This document shows, piece after piece, positions 54,739 to 64,000 of a stretch of DNA of 64,000 nt. The notes beneath the pieces were generated by a model. It saw nothing but the letters and a program-made list of their open reading frames with translations, did not search any database and was not told where the DNA came from. Source of the DNA: Mycolicibacterium lutetiense. GTDB taxonomy: Bacteria > Actinomycetota > Actinomycetes > Mycobacteriales > Mycobacteriaceae. The DNA is taken from the NCBI RefSeq assembly GCF_017876775.1, contig NZ_JAGIOP010000002.1, positions 3,596,001 to 3,660,000 of the forward strand, read 5' to 3'. Within the stretch, counting starts at the first letter, position 1. Every line of letters starts with the position of its first letter. The translations under genes were made by a program, and so were the position numbers.

Positions 54739-55740
54739 ATGTCGAACCATTTCACCGGGCTGAGTCTCGGGCCACCGCTGGGCGACCAGCGACTAGATCT
54801 ATGCGATCTGTATGCCTTCCAGTCACCGGCCGATCCCACGCGGACCGTGCTGATCCTCAACGCCAATCCCAGCGCCGATGCCCTGCATCCGGATGCCATC
54901 TACCGGCTGGCCATCGACAACGACGGTGACCTGCGCGACGACATCGCGTTCAGCTACGTGTTCTCCGAGCCGGTCGACGGCCGCCAGACCGTGGACGTGT
55001 ATCTCGCCGCCGACGAGGACGCGGAATCGCCGGAAGCGGTGGGGGAGCGGATCTTCACCGGCGTCGAGGTGTCGTTCGGGTCGGAGCCGGTGATCGCCCA
55101 GACCGACGCCTACACGTTCTTCGCCGGTGCCCGCAGTGACGCATTTTTCTTCGACTTCGACGGTGTCAAGAACCTGTTCGACACCTCCGGAGGCCGGAAC
55201 TTCACCGCATTCCATCTCAGCGGTCAATATCCTTGGACCGGCGTGGATTCCAACACCCAGGCCAATGTGTGCTCGATGGTCTTGGAGCTGCCGACTGTGC
55301 AGCTGGGCGCCGATCCCGACATCCGGATCTGGGGCCGGTGCAGCCTGCACCGCGATGGCGAGCTGTTGCACGTGGACCGGGCGGGACATCCGTCGGTGAG
55401 CAGTTTCTTCAACACCGACGACACCAAGCTGGAGTACAACGCCGGCGTGCCGATCCATGACCGGGAGCGCTGGATGGGCCAGTTCATCCATCTGCTGGGG
55501 CACACCGGTGGCTACTCGCACGACGAGGCGATCGCTGCCATCGACGCCGAGGGGATCCTGCCGGACATGTTGACGTTCAACCCGTCGAAGCCCGCCAAGT
55601 ACCCGAATGGCCGGGTGTTCGCCGACGACGTGATCGACTACCGGCTGGCGTCGCTGACCAAGGGTGACTGTCCGCCCTCGGGCCTGAGCCCGCACACCGA
55701 CACCCTCGACGTGTTCCCGTACCTGGGCCCGCCACACTGA
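54739..55740 (+). CDS. DUF4331-domain protein
   Basis: The protein has 333 residues. The DUF4331 pattern is seen at DLCDLYAFQSP, AIYRLAIDNDGDLRDDIAF and FFAGARSDAFFFDF, and the family's mixed beta architecture with conserved Asp residues extends throughout. It has no signal peptide here, whereas many relatives are exported. ATG at 54739 (MSNHFTGLSLGPPLGD). The M. tuberculosis region has no counterpart at this site that I recall. The function is not known. Confidence 0.8.
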   Translation: MSNHFTGLSLGPPLGDQRLDLCDLYAFQSPADPTRTVLILNANPSADALHPDAIYRLAIDNDGDLRDDIAFSYVFSEPVDGRQTVDVYLAADEDAESPEAVGERIFTGVEVSFGSEPVIAQTDAYTFFAGARSDAFFFDFDGVKNLFDTSGGRNFTAFHLSGQYPWTGVDSNTQANVCSMVLELPTVQLGADPDIRIWGRCSLHRDGELLHVDRAGHPSVSSFFNTDDTKLEYNAGVPIHDRERWMGQFIHLLGHTGGYSHDEAIAAIDAEGILPDMLTFNPSKPAKYPNGRVFADDVIDYRLASLTKGDCPPSGLSPHTDTLDVFPYLGPPH

Positions 55741-55765
55741 GGCCGCACTGCGGGACATTGCTGAC

Positions 55766-56374
55766 TTAGGACCGCAGACCCGCGATGAATATGTCGAGCA
55801 GCCGGCCCACGGTGGATTCGAAGTCGGTGACCATCGCGTTGGGTCCGGCCGAATCCGGTGTGGTCCACGCCCAGGCCGTCCCGGTGAATGCGTGGACGGC
55901 CGCCGTCAGCGATCGCAGCTGATCATCGGATAGCCGAAGTGATTGCCGCAGAGCGGAGCCGAGCCGCTGCTGGGCATCTGCCGCCTGCGCGGCAAGCGTG
56001 CGTAGATCGTCCGGGCCGAGCCGGCCGATGAGCACGGGCGAGGCCGCGATGAGATCGCACAGCACCGGTCGCGCGGCGAGCGTGTGCGCCAGTGCCGCGG
56101 CCGGGGTGGCCGTACGGAGTTCGTCGGCCAACGCATCGATCCAGGCCAGGTGCTCGTCGTACATCACCCGCAGCAGCAGCGCTTCGCGTGACCCGACATA
56201 CCGCAGGATGCCCGACTTCGCGAGTCCGGCAGCGGCCGCGACGTCGCCCAGTGTCAGGGTCGCGGCGCGGGTGTGTGCCAGGCATTCCCGTGCCGCGGCC
56301 GTCAACTGGGACAACCGGTCCTGGCGCTGTGCCTGGTTGCGTGCGCGGGTGAACGGCGGGGCGGATTCCGGCAT
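55766..56374 (-). CDS. TetR-family transcriptional regulator
   Basis: The protein has 202 residues. The HTH is at about residues 33-52 (LTLGDVAAAAGLAKSGILRYVGSREALLL), followed by helical ligand-binding segments. The ATG at 56374 is followed by PESAPPFTRARNQAQRQDRL, a typical TetR lead. The longer frame through the neighbouring gene was rejected. It is divergent from the SRPBCC gene and the palindromic operator lies between. It probably represses both. The inducer is unknown. Confidence 0.88.
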   Translation of the reverse strand: MPESAPPFTRARNQAQRQDRLSQLTAAARECLAHTRAATLTLGDVAAAAGLAKSGILRYVGSREALLLRVMYDEHLAWIDALADELRTATPAAALAHTLAARPVLCDLIAASPVLIGRLGPDDLRTLAAQAADAQQRLGSALRQSLRLSDDQLRSLTAAVHAFTGTAWAWTTPDSAGPNAMVTDFESTVGRLLDIFIAGLRS

Positions 56375-56377
56375 TTC

Positions 56378-56406
56378 AACATAATAGAACACCGTTCTGT
56401 TATGTT
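56378..56406. promoter_or_regulatory. Palindromic operator of the divergent TetR/SRPBCC pair
   Basis: AACATAATAGAAC (56378-56390) and GTTCTGTTATGTT (56394-56406) form an inverted repeat with 12 of 13 pairing positions and a three-base centre. It begins four bases from the regulator start and covers the first codon of the SRPBCC gene if that starts at 56402. Its symmetry is typical of a TetR binding site. Confidence 0.75.
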
Positions 56407-56863
56407 GTCGACCGTGTACCGCCACCATGAATGTGTTGTCCGCCGCCACACCACGGCGTCGCCGCAGACCCTGTTCGCCATCGTGTCCGACGGATCCCGG
56501 TGGTCCGAGTGGGCCAAACCCCTGATCCCCTACTCGGCATGGGAGACGCGCGGCCCGGCCGACGACGGTGGGGTCGGCGCGATCCGGGCCGTGGGCACCC
56601 GCAACCGGCCGACCCGTGAGATGACCACGATCCACGAACCGGGCCGCAGACATGGCTACACCATGCTCACCGACGGTCCGATCCGCGACTACCAGGCCGA
56701 GGTGTCCTTCGCCGAGGCCGCCGACGGGACCCGGGTGACGTGGCGGGGCGGCTACGAGACCCGTTGGCGCGTGGTCGGGTTGGCCTACTGGCTCGTCCTG
56801 CGGGTGGTGCTCGGGACGCTGTCACGCAAGCTCGTCACCGCCGCGGAGCGGCGTATCGGCTGA
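56402..56863 (+). CDS. SRPBCC-family protein (polyketide cyclase/START-like)
   Basis: The protein has 153 residues. SRPBCC fold features are visible: RRHTTASPQTLFAIVSDGSRW at the front, GVGAIRAVGTRNRPTREMTT in the middle and the amphipathic C-terminal helix. A GTG at 56414 is another start. The ATG at 56402 lies within the operator, so its transcript could be leaderless and blocked by the bound regulator. It likely binds a small hydrophobic molecule. It converges on embB with an inverted repeat between. Confidence 0.75.
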   Translation: MLSTVYRHHECVVRRHTTASPQTLFAIVSDGSRWSEWAKPLIPYSAWETRGPADDGGVGAIRAVGTRNRPTREMTTIHEPGRRHGYTMLTDGPIRDYQAEVSFAEAADGTRVTWRGGYETRWRVVGLAYWLVLRVVLGTLSRKLVTAAERRIG

Positions 56864-56865
56864 CG

Positions 56866-56922
56866 CGAGTGGCCAGTTATGACACGGTTTTTCGCTGTAC
56901 GCGTGTCACAACTGGCCACTCG
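56866..56922. terminator. Large inverted repeat between convergent genes
   Basis: The arm at 56866-56885 (CGAGTGGCCAGTTATGACAC) pairs with 56903-56922 at 19 of 20 positions around a 17-base loop. It begins three bases after the SRPBCC stop and ends 22 bases before the embB stop. It may be a two-way terminator or a dispersed palindromic repeat. Confidence 0.6.
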
Positions 56923-56943
56923 GCGTCCCGCCAACAAGCCGGG

Positions 56944-59900
56944 TTACGGCTTGATGCGGATCCGGCCCGGCTTGTAGAGCCCGGAATGCGTCGCCGTCCC
57001 GAGTTCGACCTCAGCCGGAACCGCGTCGACGATGGTGTCGAACTTGCGCAGCGAGCCCCAGTCCCGGCCCCAGTCCTTGTTCAGGTAAGTGGCCATCACG
57101 TGCTGGCGCAGCAGCAGATCGCTGATGCCCAGCAGGCCGCCGTTGATGCCGTCCTCCCAGGTGTCGGTGTCCTTCATCTTGGCGTTGTAATCCGGGGTGA
57201 TCCGGAACTTCGGCACCTCGGTGACACCGTTGGCGTGCAGCATCGGCTGCTGGCACGGGAAGGCCAGGCCCACAGCCCAGTCCATCAGAACCGGCTGCTG
57301 TGAGCCGATGTGCTCCTGCACGGTCTTGACCTCGGGAACCCGGGGCGGGGTCACCGCGATCCAGTCCCCGAGGGACAACGACTCGTCCTCGGCGATGACC
57401 CGGACGAACGTCGCGTCGGCGGGGATCTCACTGCGGTCGAAGCGCAGGTTGCGCCAGGAAGGGTTAGGCCCCAGGTCGTAGGGCACGACCCGTCCGGCCG
57501 GTACTGCGGCGCCGTCGGGACCAGGGCGGCCGTATTCGAGCTCGACTGCCTGGCCCTCGGTGAGGCCGTTGAAAATGCTGTTGCCGGTGATGGTTCCGGC
57601 CGCGGTGACGACGACCAGCGGGTGGGCGGCGTCGGGGGCGGGCAGCTGATACCAGGCCGAGGCCAGCTTGCTGACCTGCTGGGCCGGGCCCTCGACGTAG
57701 CTGCCGGCCAGCGGCACCCGGGCCGGATCGAGCCCGTAGGGCAGCGGCACGGTTGACCCGTTGATGCCCGGGGTCTTCAGCTCGGCGTCGGCATTCCAGT
57801 CGGCGTCGATACCCGGCATCGGCACGGTGATCCGAATCGCTTCGGCGACAATGTGATCCGGCACGCCGTCCGGGGTGAACCCGGTGGTTGCGGTCCCGCC
57901 CAGCGGCCCCAGCGGACCGTATTCACCCGGCACGGGGGTCAGGAATCCGTCGTTGGTGTCGGGTTCGACCAGCACATCGTCGGCCAGGCCGCAGCCGCCG
58001 GCCAATGCCCGCAGGTTCGAGGACGCGTTGGAGTAGGTGCCGTCCTGGCGCACTACGCCGTAGAGCATCGAACCGATGAACACCACGACCATGAACCCGG
58101 CTGCCAGCGGCACCGGTGCGGTGGTCAGCGCCCGTGCCAGCCGGCCCTCGGCCGACGGTCTCAGGTGCAGCCAGTACGCCCACAGCGCAGCGATGGCGAA
58201 CAGCGCAAAGAAGATGGCGCTCAACGTGACTCCGCCGATGTTGGGCTTGTCGTTGTTGAACGGCACCCCGTAGCTGGACACGTACCACCAGCCGTTGGTG
58301 GTGGCGAAGCACAGCGCCAGCACGAACAGCACGGCCGCGGTGAACGCCATGCGGTTACGTGCCGAACGCAGGATCGCCGGGCCGGCCAGCACCGTGACCA
58401 CCGCCGCCATCGCCGCGCCCACGGCGGCGAACAGGCCGAAGTGGTGCACCCACTTGGTGGGGGTGAACATCAGGCAGAACATGGTGGCGAAGATGATGCC
58501 CATCAGTCGCCAGACCGGTCCGCGGGCCACACCGGGAGCCCGCTTGCGCCGCAACATGATGAACAGCGAGGTGAACAGGCTCAGCGCGGTGATGATGAAG
58601 CCGAACCGGCGCGACAGTGAGCCGTCCACGGTGGGCAGGATCAGGTAGTAGTAGCGCAGGTTCTCGGTGTACCACTCCTGGCTCGGACCGATCGCGGTGC
58701 GAATCCTGGTCGCCTCCAGCACTGTTGCCAGCGTCTGGTCGGCGAACACCACGGTCAGGATCACCGTGCCCGCGGCCAGCAGTGGCAGCACCAGCGGCCA
58801 CACGCCCAGGACGCGACGGCGGCGCACCAGGATGCGCAGGAGTGGACGGCCGCCGGCGAGCAGTGCGGCAACGGCGATCAGACCGGTCGGCTGGATACCC
58901 AAGGTAAATGCCGCCGTGATGATCGCCATGGCGGCCGGGGTCAGGCGTCCGGAGATGATGGCCCGCTCGATCAGCACGTAGGTGATCAGTGCGCCGGTGG
59001 CGATCTGTCCTTCGGGGCGCAGGCCGTTGTTGAACGGCATCCAGGCCGCCATCAGCACCAGGCCCGCGGCCCACAAGGCCGGCTTGGAGGCGATCACGGC
59101 CGGTCCGAGACGCGGCAGCACCTCGCGGGACAGCAACAGCCAGCAGATCAGCGCGCAGATCAGGTCGGGCAGTCGCATCCAGATACTGGCGTCGCTGACA
59201 TGGGTCATCAGGGCCAGCAGGTTGTAGAACCAACCGAAGGGGTCCTCGGGGCTGCCGAACCAGCGGAAGTAGTTCGACATGTAGCCGGCGTGGTCGGCCA
59301 CCCGCGCCATCTGCAGGATGTAGCCGTCGTCGGACGAGTTTGCGCCGATCACGTGCCAGCTCAGGAACCCGCCGATCACCGCCACGTCGACGGCACTGAA
59401 CGTGCGCCAGCGTGAGGGGATCAGGTGGTGCATGCGCCGACCGTCGAGCCGGTCGAGGCGCCACAGGGCCAGCAGCGCGACCACGGTGCCGGCGATCCCG
59501 AGCAGCATCGCCACCAGTTTGAGCGTGGTGGGCTTGGACGTGAAGCGGGTATCGATCGTGGCGGACAGGGAAAGTCCCTGCGGTGCAGCTCCGCTCAGCT
59601 CGGTGAAGACACCGACGATCTGGGGACGCAGGTTCGGGTCGGGGAAGCCGGTGCGCAGCTCCTTGCCGTCCTTGTCGGTGAGCCCGACGAAGGTCGCGAA
59701 GGTTCCGGCCTCCGACGAGGTGATCTCGATGCGTTCACAGGCAGGCGAGTTCACCTTTTCCCGGGCCACACTGGCGATCACCACGTTGCGGTCGGTGATG
59801 TCGACGCGCTTGGCGTTGACGTTGACGAACAACGCGTTGAGCGCGGCCTGCCTGCCCTCCTTGGGCGCGGTGCCCAGCACCATCGCGCCCTCGGGCGGGA

Positions 59901-60144
59901 CCGAGCGGAGCACCTCACACGGCACCGTCACCGACATGGTGACCGGGGTCTGAGTGATCAAAGGCGCTGTGACGCTGCCCAACTGGCCGGCCTGAGGCCA
60001 GTTCAGGGTGGCGGTGGTCTGCACCACCGGCAGCAGCGGTGTGGCCACTGCACACAGGAAGCCGATGAGCCCGGCGATCATCGCGACCCAGCGGGTCACC
60101 TGAACGCCCTTGTCAGCGCTATGTTCGCGCACCGTGGTGCTCAT
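56944..60144 (-). CDS. embB: Arabinosyltransferase EmbB
   Basis: The protein has 1066 residues. About 15 membrane helices precede a C-terminal extracytoplasmic carbohydrate-binding region. The GT-C catalytic Asp pair is in [19 protein letters not shown] (D272/D273). Met279 corresponds to M306 of M. tuberculosis, the main ethambutol-resistance position, and here it is wild type; the residue before it is Gln rather than Gly. EmbB with EmbA adds arabinose to arabinogalactan. ATG at 60144 overlaps the embA stop. The last conserved block is [14 protein letters not shown]. Confidence 0.96.
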   Translation of the reverse strand: MSTTVREHSADKGVQVTRWVAMIAGLIGFLCAVATPLLPVVQTTATLNWPQAGQLGSVTAPLITQTPVTMSVTVPCEVLRSVPPEGAMVLGTAPKEGRQAALNALFVNVNAKRVDITDRNVVIASVAREKVNSPACERIEITSSEAGTFATFVGLTDKDGKELRTGFPDPNLRPQIVGVFTELSGAAPQGLSLSATIDTRFTSKPTTLKLVAMLLGIAGTVVALLALWRLDRLDGRRMHHLIPSRWRTFSAVDVAVIGGFLSWHVIGANSSDDGYILQMARVADHAGYMSNYFRWFGSPEDPFGWFYNLLALMTHVSDASIWMRLPDLICALICWLLLSREVLPRLGPAVIASKPALWAAGLVLMAAWMPFNNGLRPEGQIATGALITYVLIERAIISGRLTPAAMAIITAAFTLGIQPTGLIAVAALLAGGRPLLRILVRRRRVLGVWPLVLPLLAAGTVILTVVFADQTLATVLEATRIRTAIGPSQEWYTENLRYYYLILPTVDGSLSRRFGFIITALSLFTSLFIMLRRKRAPGVARGPVWRLMGIIFATMFCLMFTPTKWVHHFGLFAAVGAAMAAVVTVLAGPAILRSARNRMAFTAAVLFVLALCFATTNGWWYVSSYGVPFNNDKPNIGGVTLSAIFFALFAIAALWAYWLHLRPSAEGRLARALTTAPVPLAAGFMVVVFIGSMLYGVVRQDGTYSNASSNLRALAGGCGLADDVLVEPDTNDGFLTPVPGEYGPLGPLGGTATTGFTPDGVPDHIVAEAIRITVPMPGIDADWNADAELKTPGINGSTVPLPYGLDPARVPLAGSYVEGPAQQVSKLASAWYQLPAPDAAHPLVVVTAAGTITGNSIFNGLTEGQAVELEYGRPGPDGAAVPAGRVVPYDLGPNPSWRNLRFDRSEIPADATFVRVIAEDESLSLGDWIAVTPPRVPEVKTVQEHIGSQQPVLMDWAVGLAFPCQQPMLHANGVTEVPKFRITPDYNAKMKDTDTWEDGINGGLLGISDLLLRQHVMATYLNKDWGRDWGSLRKFDTIVDAVPAEVELGTATHSGLYKPGRIRIKP

Positions 60145-63100
60145 GGCAGGGCCCGGATCGGCCCGGGCCGGCTGAAGCCGAACACTCGTTGGGTTCCTTG
60201 ATCAATCGTGGCGACGGGTGCCTGGCCGGCCGGTACCACCGGGTCATATTTCTCGATCGAGCCCCAGTCCCGGTACCAGTCGTCACGCAGATACGTCGGA
60301 ATGGTCGACGTGCGCAGCAGGGCCTGGATGAAGAGGAAGGGACCACCCTTTTGGGCGGACTGCCACATGTTCGACGACACCACCACTTGCTTGACGTTGG
60401 GAAGGATGCGGTACTCCGGCAACTCGGCGACACCGAGATGTTCGGAGAATGGGCGCTGGCAGGGGAAATTCGCGGCGGTCGCGATGTCCATCAGCACCGG
60501 GGTCTGCGCGCCGAGGAAATCCTGTGCGGTCTGCAGGGTCGGCACCCGCGGCGGGGTGAAGCCGAACCACTGGTCGTCGGACAGGTTCGGATCGTCGGCG
60601 ACGATCCGGGCCACGTTGGCCTCCGGCGGTGCCCAGGCCAACGGGAAACGCAGGTTGCGCCAGGCGTATTGGGCGAACACGTCGATCGGCTGGACGGCGT
60701 CGAGGGCCTGGAAGCTGCCGTCGGGACGGTGCACGCCCCACTGCAGTTTCAGCGACTGGCCGTAGTGGAACTCGTGTTCCTCGTCGTAGTACCAGATGGC
60801 GCCGGCGGCTGCGACGGTCACCAGTGGCCGGTCCGCGGTGCGGGGCGGCAGTTGGTACCAGGCCGAGGTGGCCTTGGCGGCGAGCCCGTTCTCCTTGTAG
60901 CTGCCCATCACTGGGGTACGCGCCGGGTCCAGGCCGAACGGCAGGTAGACGCGGGATCCGTTGACGCCGACGGGTCCGTAGCCACCGCCGGTGCCCGCGG
61001 CGTAGGCGATGCCGACGTTGGGTTTGTTGGGTGAGCCGTCGGAGTTCACCGTGCCGGGGTTGGCGACGACGGGTTTCGGCGGCTCCAGGGTGTCGCTGAT
61101 CCCGTTGGGGGTGAACCCGACTGGGTTCTCGCCGCCCAGCGGCCCGTACTGGCCGTAGGTCTGGCCTTCGACCGGTTGCAGCATGCCCGCGTTGGTGTCT
61201 GCCTCGACGAGGACGTCGTCGGCCATGGCGCAACTGTCCGACGACAGCCCCGAGGTCAGCGCTGAGACGTTGGCCTTGGCGGTGGTGTAGACGGGGTAGC
61301 GCTGGACGAAACCCTTGGCCATCGAGCCGACTTCGAGCACCACCATGATGGTCGCGACCACCAGCAGCGGGGTCGATGCCAGCGCCCGGTTGCGCCGGGT
61401 GTCGGCCACCTCGGTGTGCCCGGCGTAGTCGATCCGAAAGTGCAGCCAGCCGGCCAGCATCGCGGTGATGATCGCCAGCGCCAGGAAAATGGTGGTCACC
61501 GGGAATCCGGCGATGACCGGCTGGCGGTCGAACCAGGGCACGCCGTAGTTGCCGACGTAGAACCAGCCATTGGTGCCGGAGGTGGCCCAGGCGAGCACGA
61601 ACAGCAGCGCGGTGACGTAGAGGGCGAGGTTGCGTCGGCTGTGCAGACCCACCCGGGCGAAGGCGAATGCCGTCACCGCCCCGAGCGCGGCTGCCAGCCC
61701 GGCGAACGCACCGAACTGCACGGCCCACTTGGTCGGGGTGAAGTGAAGGAGCAGCAGGCCGACGGCGGTGGTGCCGATCAGTCGCCAGACCGGGCCGCTG
61801 GCCAGGCCGGGCACCACGCCCTTGCGCAGCAGGACGGCGATCATGCCGAACAGGCACAGCATCATGGCCAGGACCGCGAACCGCCGGGTCAAGGAGCTGT
61901 CGACGGAATCTTCGACGGTCAGGAAGTAGTAGCGCAGGAATTCCTGGTACCACGAGATGGTCGGGCCGACGGTGTATTTGATGCGGGCCGATTCAGCAAC
62001 GCTGGCCAGGGTCTGGTCGCGGAACACCACGACGAAGATCAGTGCCGCCGACCCAGCGAGTGCGGCCAGTGCGGGCAGGGCGATGCGTCGGGCCTTGATG
62101 ATCCTGATGACGGTGCGTGCGCCGACCAGCAGCGGGGCCAGCGCGATGAGGCCCTGCGGGGCCAGGGTCACGCTGAACGCCGCGACGATGATCGCCAGGC
62201 AGGTCGACCACAGTCGGTGCGTGGCGATGGTGTACTCGATGAGCGCCCACACCGCGAGGACGCCGAAGGCGATCAGCGGTTCGGGGCGCAGGCCGTTGTT
62301 GAACGGCATCCAGGCGGCGAGGAACACCGCGCCCGCGGTCCACATGGTGACGCGGTTGAGCGCGACGCGCCGGCCGAGCCGGGGAAGCACCCAGCGGCTG
62401 AGCAGCAGCCAGGTGCCGATGCCGGCCAGGGTGGCGGGTACGCGCATCCACACGCCGGCCGTGCTGATCGTCGCGAAGTGGGCCAGCACCGACTGGTACC
62501 AGTCGAACGGGGCCTCGGTGGTGCCGAAGTAGCGGAAGTAGTTGGCGGTGTATCCGGCGTCGGCCGAGACTCGGGCGATGGTCAGGTTGTAGCCGTCATC
62601 CGACGAGATGGCGCCGATGACGTGCCACAGCAGCAGGCCGCCGATGACGCCGATGTCGGCGATCCAGGTACCGACCGGAACCTTGACGAACCGTCGCCAG
62701 GCGCTGCGAACGCGGTGCCCACTCCGGCGGTCCAGCACGGCCAGCGCCACGATCGACGCCACCACGCACAGCACCCCGAGCGCCATCACCAGCAGTTTCA
62801 GTGCGGTCGGGGAGGTGATGAACCGGGTGTCGATGTCGACGCGGGCGCTCAGCCCGGGCTGCGGTGCCATCTTCAGGTCGGTGAACAGGCCGGCCACCTG
62901 AGGCTTCTTCTCCACGGCCGCGGTGCCGGTGGCGCCGGGGATGCCGACGAAGTCCGCGCCCACACCGCCGAGGTTGGCCCACAGGTGCAGCGCGCTGCAG
63001 TTGCCGGCGTTGATCGCGGCGCGGGGCGCGACGGCGGCCACCGAGTCACGGAATGCCACCACCACGGTCTCGGCGTTGGCCCGGACGAACAGCCCGTTTC

Positions 63101-63407
63101 GGCTGGCGTCGATCCCGTCGGAGGGGATGGTGGAGAACACCAGGCCGCCCTCGGCGGGCAGCGTGGTGATCGCCGAGCACGGAATGGACACATCGAGGGA
63201 CTGCGGGGCGCCCGACACCAGCGGGGCCGTCACCGAAGTGACGTTGCCCGCGGCATCGGTGCCCTGCGGCCACAGGATGGTCGCGGTGGTCTGTTTGACG
63301 GGTAGCAGCGGCACCAGCGCGCACAGCACCACACCCGCGATGCCCGCGACGATGGCGATCAGGCGTGCGATGCCCACAACTCGGTCGGTTGGTTCATCGG
63401 AAGGCAC
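60141..63407 (-). CDS. embA: Arabinosyltransferase EmbA
   Basis: The protein has 1088 residues and shares the Emb plan: a short cytoplasmic head, 15 helices, the Asp pair in [20 protein letters not shown], and a C-terminal soluble domain with [10 protein letters not shown]. EmbA and EmbB form a complex making the terminal hexa-arabinofuranosyl motif, using decaprenylphosphoryl-arabinose from the UbiA pathway. It starts with GTG at 63407, 172 bases after embC, and overlaps embB by four bases. Position and sequence relation to the other Emb proteins assign it to embA. Confidence 0.95.
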   Translation of the reverse strand: MPSDEPTDRVVGIARLIAIVAGIAGVVLCALVPLLPVKQTTATILWPQGTDAAGNVTSVTAPLVSGAPQSLDVSIPCSAITTLPAEGGLVFSTIPSDGIDASRNGLFVRANAETVVVAFRDSVAAVAPRAAINAGNCSALHLWANLGGVGADFVGIPGATGTAAVEKKPQVAGLFTDLKMAPQPGLSARVDIDTRFITSPTALKLLVMALGVLCVVASIVALAVLDRRSGHRVRSAWRRFVKVPVGTWIADIGVIGGLLLWHVIGAISSDDGYNLTIARVSADAGYTANYFRYFGTTEAPFDWYQSVLAHFATISTAGVWMRVPATLAGIGTWLLLSRWVLPRLGRRVALNRVTMWTAGAVFLAAWMPFNNGLRPEPLIAFGVLAVWALIEYTIATHRLWSTCLAIIVAAFSVTLAPQGLIALAPLLVGARTVIRIIKARRIALPALAALAGSAALIFVVVFRDQTLASVAESARIKYTVGPTISWYQEFLRYYFLTVEDSVDSSLTRRFAVLAMMLCLFGMIAVLLRKGVVPGLASGPVWRLIGTTAVGLLLLHFTPTKWAVQFGAFAGLAAALGAVTAFAFARVGLHSRRNLALYVTALLFVLAWATSGTNGWFYVGNYGVPWFDRQPVIAGFPVTTIFLALAIITAMLAGWLHFRIDYAGHTEVADTRRNRALASTPLLVVATIMVVLEVGSMAKGFVQRYPVYTTAKANVSALTSGLSSDSCAMADDVLVEADTNAGMLQPVEGQTYGQYGPLGGENPVGFTPNGISDTLEPPKPVVANPGTVNSDGSPNKPNVGIAYAAGTGGGYGPVGVNGSRVYLPFGLDPARTPVMGSYKENGLAAKATSAWYQLPPRTADRPLVTVAAAGAIWYYDEEHEFHYGQSLKLQWGVHRPDGSFQALDAVQPIDVFAQYAWRNLRFPLAWAPPEANVARIVADDPNLSDDQWFGFTPPRVPTLQTAQDFLGAQTPVLMDIATAANFPCQRPFSEHLGVAELPEYRILPNVKQVVVSSNMWQSAQKGGPFLFIQALLRTSTIPTYLRDDWYRDWGSIEKYDPVVPAGQAPVATIDQGTQRVFGFSRPGPIRALP

Positions 63408-63415
63408 GAGGCTCG

Positions 63416-63421
63416 ATGTTA
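63416..63421 (-). promoter_or_regulatory. -10 hexamer TAACAT of embA
   Basis: TAACAT on the minus strand ends eight bases before the embA GTG, so embA/embB may have their own leaderless promoter besides read-through from embC. Confidence 0.3.
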
Positions 63422-63579
63422 TGCGACCCGTATGTGAGGTCCGGTTATCCGTCGCCCTTTTGGTGATGTGTGTGCGAACTTCTAATCAAGCAGCCTCACT
63501 GAGACGGCGCAGGACCTCGTAGGCGCTTGTGCGGCGGATTACTGCTTGATGGTGACTGCGATTCGCCGCGTAGTGCTTC

Positions 63580-64000
63580 CTAGCTGTGCCGCAGCGGCGC
63601 CGGGCTCCACCATCCGCTGCGGATCGCGGTGCCCAGGTCCAGGCGGGCCGCGGTGGCGTCCGGGTACCACGGTGTGAGCCGTTGCAACGACCCCCAGTCC
63701 CGGAACCAGTCGTCCTTGAGGTACGTCGGCACGCTCGACGGCCGCACCAGCAGTTCGGAGATGCCCAGCGGGCCGCCGCCCAGGTAGTCCATCACCGGCG
63801 AGTTGGCCTCGGCGCCGAAGCGGTCGGGCAGGATCCGCCACTTGGGCACCTCGGTGACGCCGTACTGATGGCCGAACGGCCGCTGGCACGGGAATGCCAG
63901 GCCTACCAGCCAGTCCAGCAGTACCGGGTCCTGGGAGCCGACCACGTCCTGCAGGGTGCGTAGTTGCGGAATGCGCGGCGGGGTCACCGCGATCCAGTGC
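63580..64000 (-). CDS. embC: Arabinosyltransferase EmbC, C-terminal part (5' end outside window)
   Basis: The last 139 codons of the gene run in from beyond 64000 ([17 protein letters not shown]). SGWWSPAPLRHS ends the protein. [46 protein letters not shown] are also found in the EmbB and EmbA ends. It precedes embA in the embC-embA-embB order. EmbC makes lipoarabinomannan arabinan. Only the C-terminal carbohydrate-binding end is visible. Confidence 0.93.
   Translation of the reverse strand, partial: HWIAVTPPRIPQLRTLQDVVGSQDPVLLDWLVGLAFPCQRPFGHQYGVTEVPKWRILPDRFGAEANSPVMDYLGGGPLGISELLVRPSSVPTYLKDDWFRDWGSLQRLTPWYPDATAARLDLGTAIRSGWWSPAPLRHS

Noticed and set aside
61416..63305. A 629-codon open frame on the plus strand opposite embA
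   Set aside because: It is antisense to a clear Emb protein, is rich in Gly, Arg, Asp and His as expected from the complementary strand of GC-rich codons, and has no domain.
63485..63550. Inverted repeat ATCAAGCAG/CTGCTTGAT after embC
   Set aside because: Only nine bases with a 48-base spacer that could form by chance; not enough to call a regulator or attenuator.

Overview
The window looks like the chromosome of a fast- or intermediate-growing mycobacterium (Mycolicibacterium-like). It is GC-rich and carries, in order, the genes known from the Mycobacterium tuberculosis Rv3850 to Rv3793 stretch: the Rv3850 and Rv3849 (espR) homologues, sodA, bfrB, pheA, serS, erp, glf, glfT2, ubiA, aftB, fbpA, fbpD, the Rv3802c homologue, fadD32, pks13, accD4 and embB/embA/embC. 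It differs from M. tuberculosis in added or replaced blocks: a copper gene cluster at the left edge, an ImmA-like peptidase/membrane-protein pair beside espR, a large SARP-AAA regulator after serS, and a DUF4331/TetR/SRPBCC block before the emb genes. Species was not determined. Rv comparisons are from memory of that genome, not from a search.

Layout. 1-2.5 kb: a minus-strand copper-handling operon (membrane protein, YcnI, CopC, CopD). 2.5-8.1 kb: the Rv3850 homologue, a Thr-rich exported protein, an ImmA/IrrE-like peptidase overlapping a MAB_1171c-type membrane protein, convergent espR with an 885-base non-coding upstream region, and the Rv3847 homologue. 8.3-15.6 kb: sodA, a 52-residue membrane protein, a DnaA-box-like cluster, rhodanese, a zinc-ribbon membrane protein, GlpQ1-like phosphodiesterase, bfrB with IdeR-like boxes, an LCP protein, a CPBP protease and an iron-box-controlled DUF2470 protein. 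15.6-30 kb: pheA with a phosphatase, small metal-related genes, a septum-formation-type membrane protein, serS, the SARP regulator, hemerythrin, a Rieske/metallo-beta-lactamase enzyme, two paralogous acyltransferases and a HAD phosphatase.

30-53 kb is the cell-envelope core. It contains a peptidoglycan amidase and the repetitive surface protein Erp; the galactan/arabinan precursor operon glf-glfT2-PAP2-ubiA-aftB; the mycolyltransferase FbpA and its inactive relative FbpD; and the mycolate condensation operon (Rv3802c homologue, fadD32, pks13, accD4). Together these make UDP-galactofuranose, polymerise galactan, make decaprenyl-phosphoarabinose, cap arabinan, condense mycolic acids and attach them. 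53-57 kb is an accessory block. 57-64 kb holds embB, embA and the 3' end of embC, the arabinosyltransferases targeted by ethambutol.

Main observations: (1) an internally deleted antigen-85 gene remnant between aftB and fbpA; (2) the ImmA-like peptidase plus membrane-protein module facing espR; (3) a near-perfect 29-bp palindrome covering the start of an SRPBCC gene, divergent from a TetR gene; (4) clusters of DnaA-box-like 9-mers away from any visible origin; (5) several genes with a TANNNT hexamer 6-8 bases before the start codon, suggesting leaderless transcripts; (6) IdeR-like boxes at bfrB and the DUF2470 gene; (7) a near-identical 14-mer before both fbpA and fbpD.
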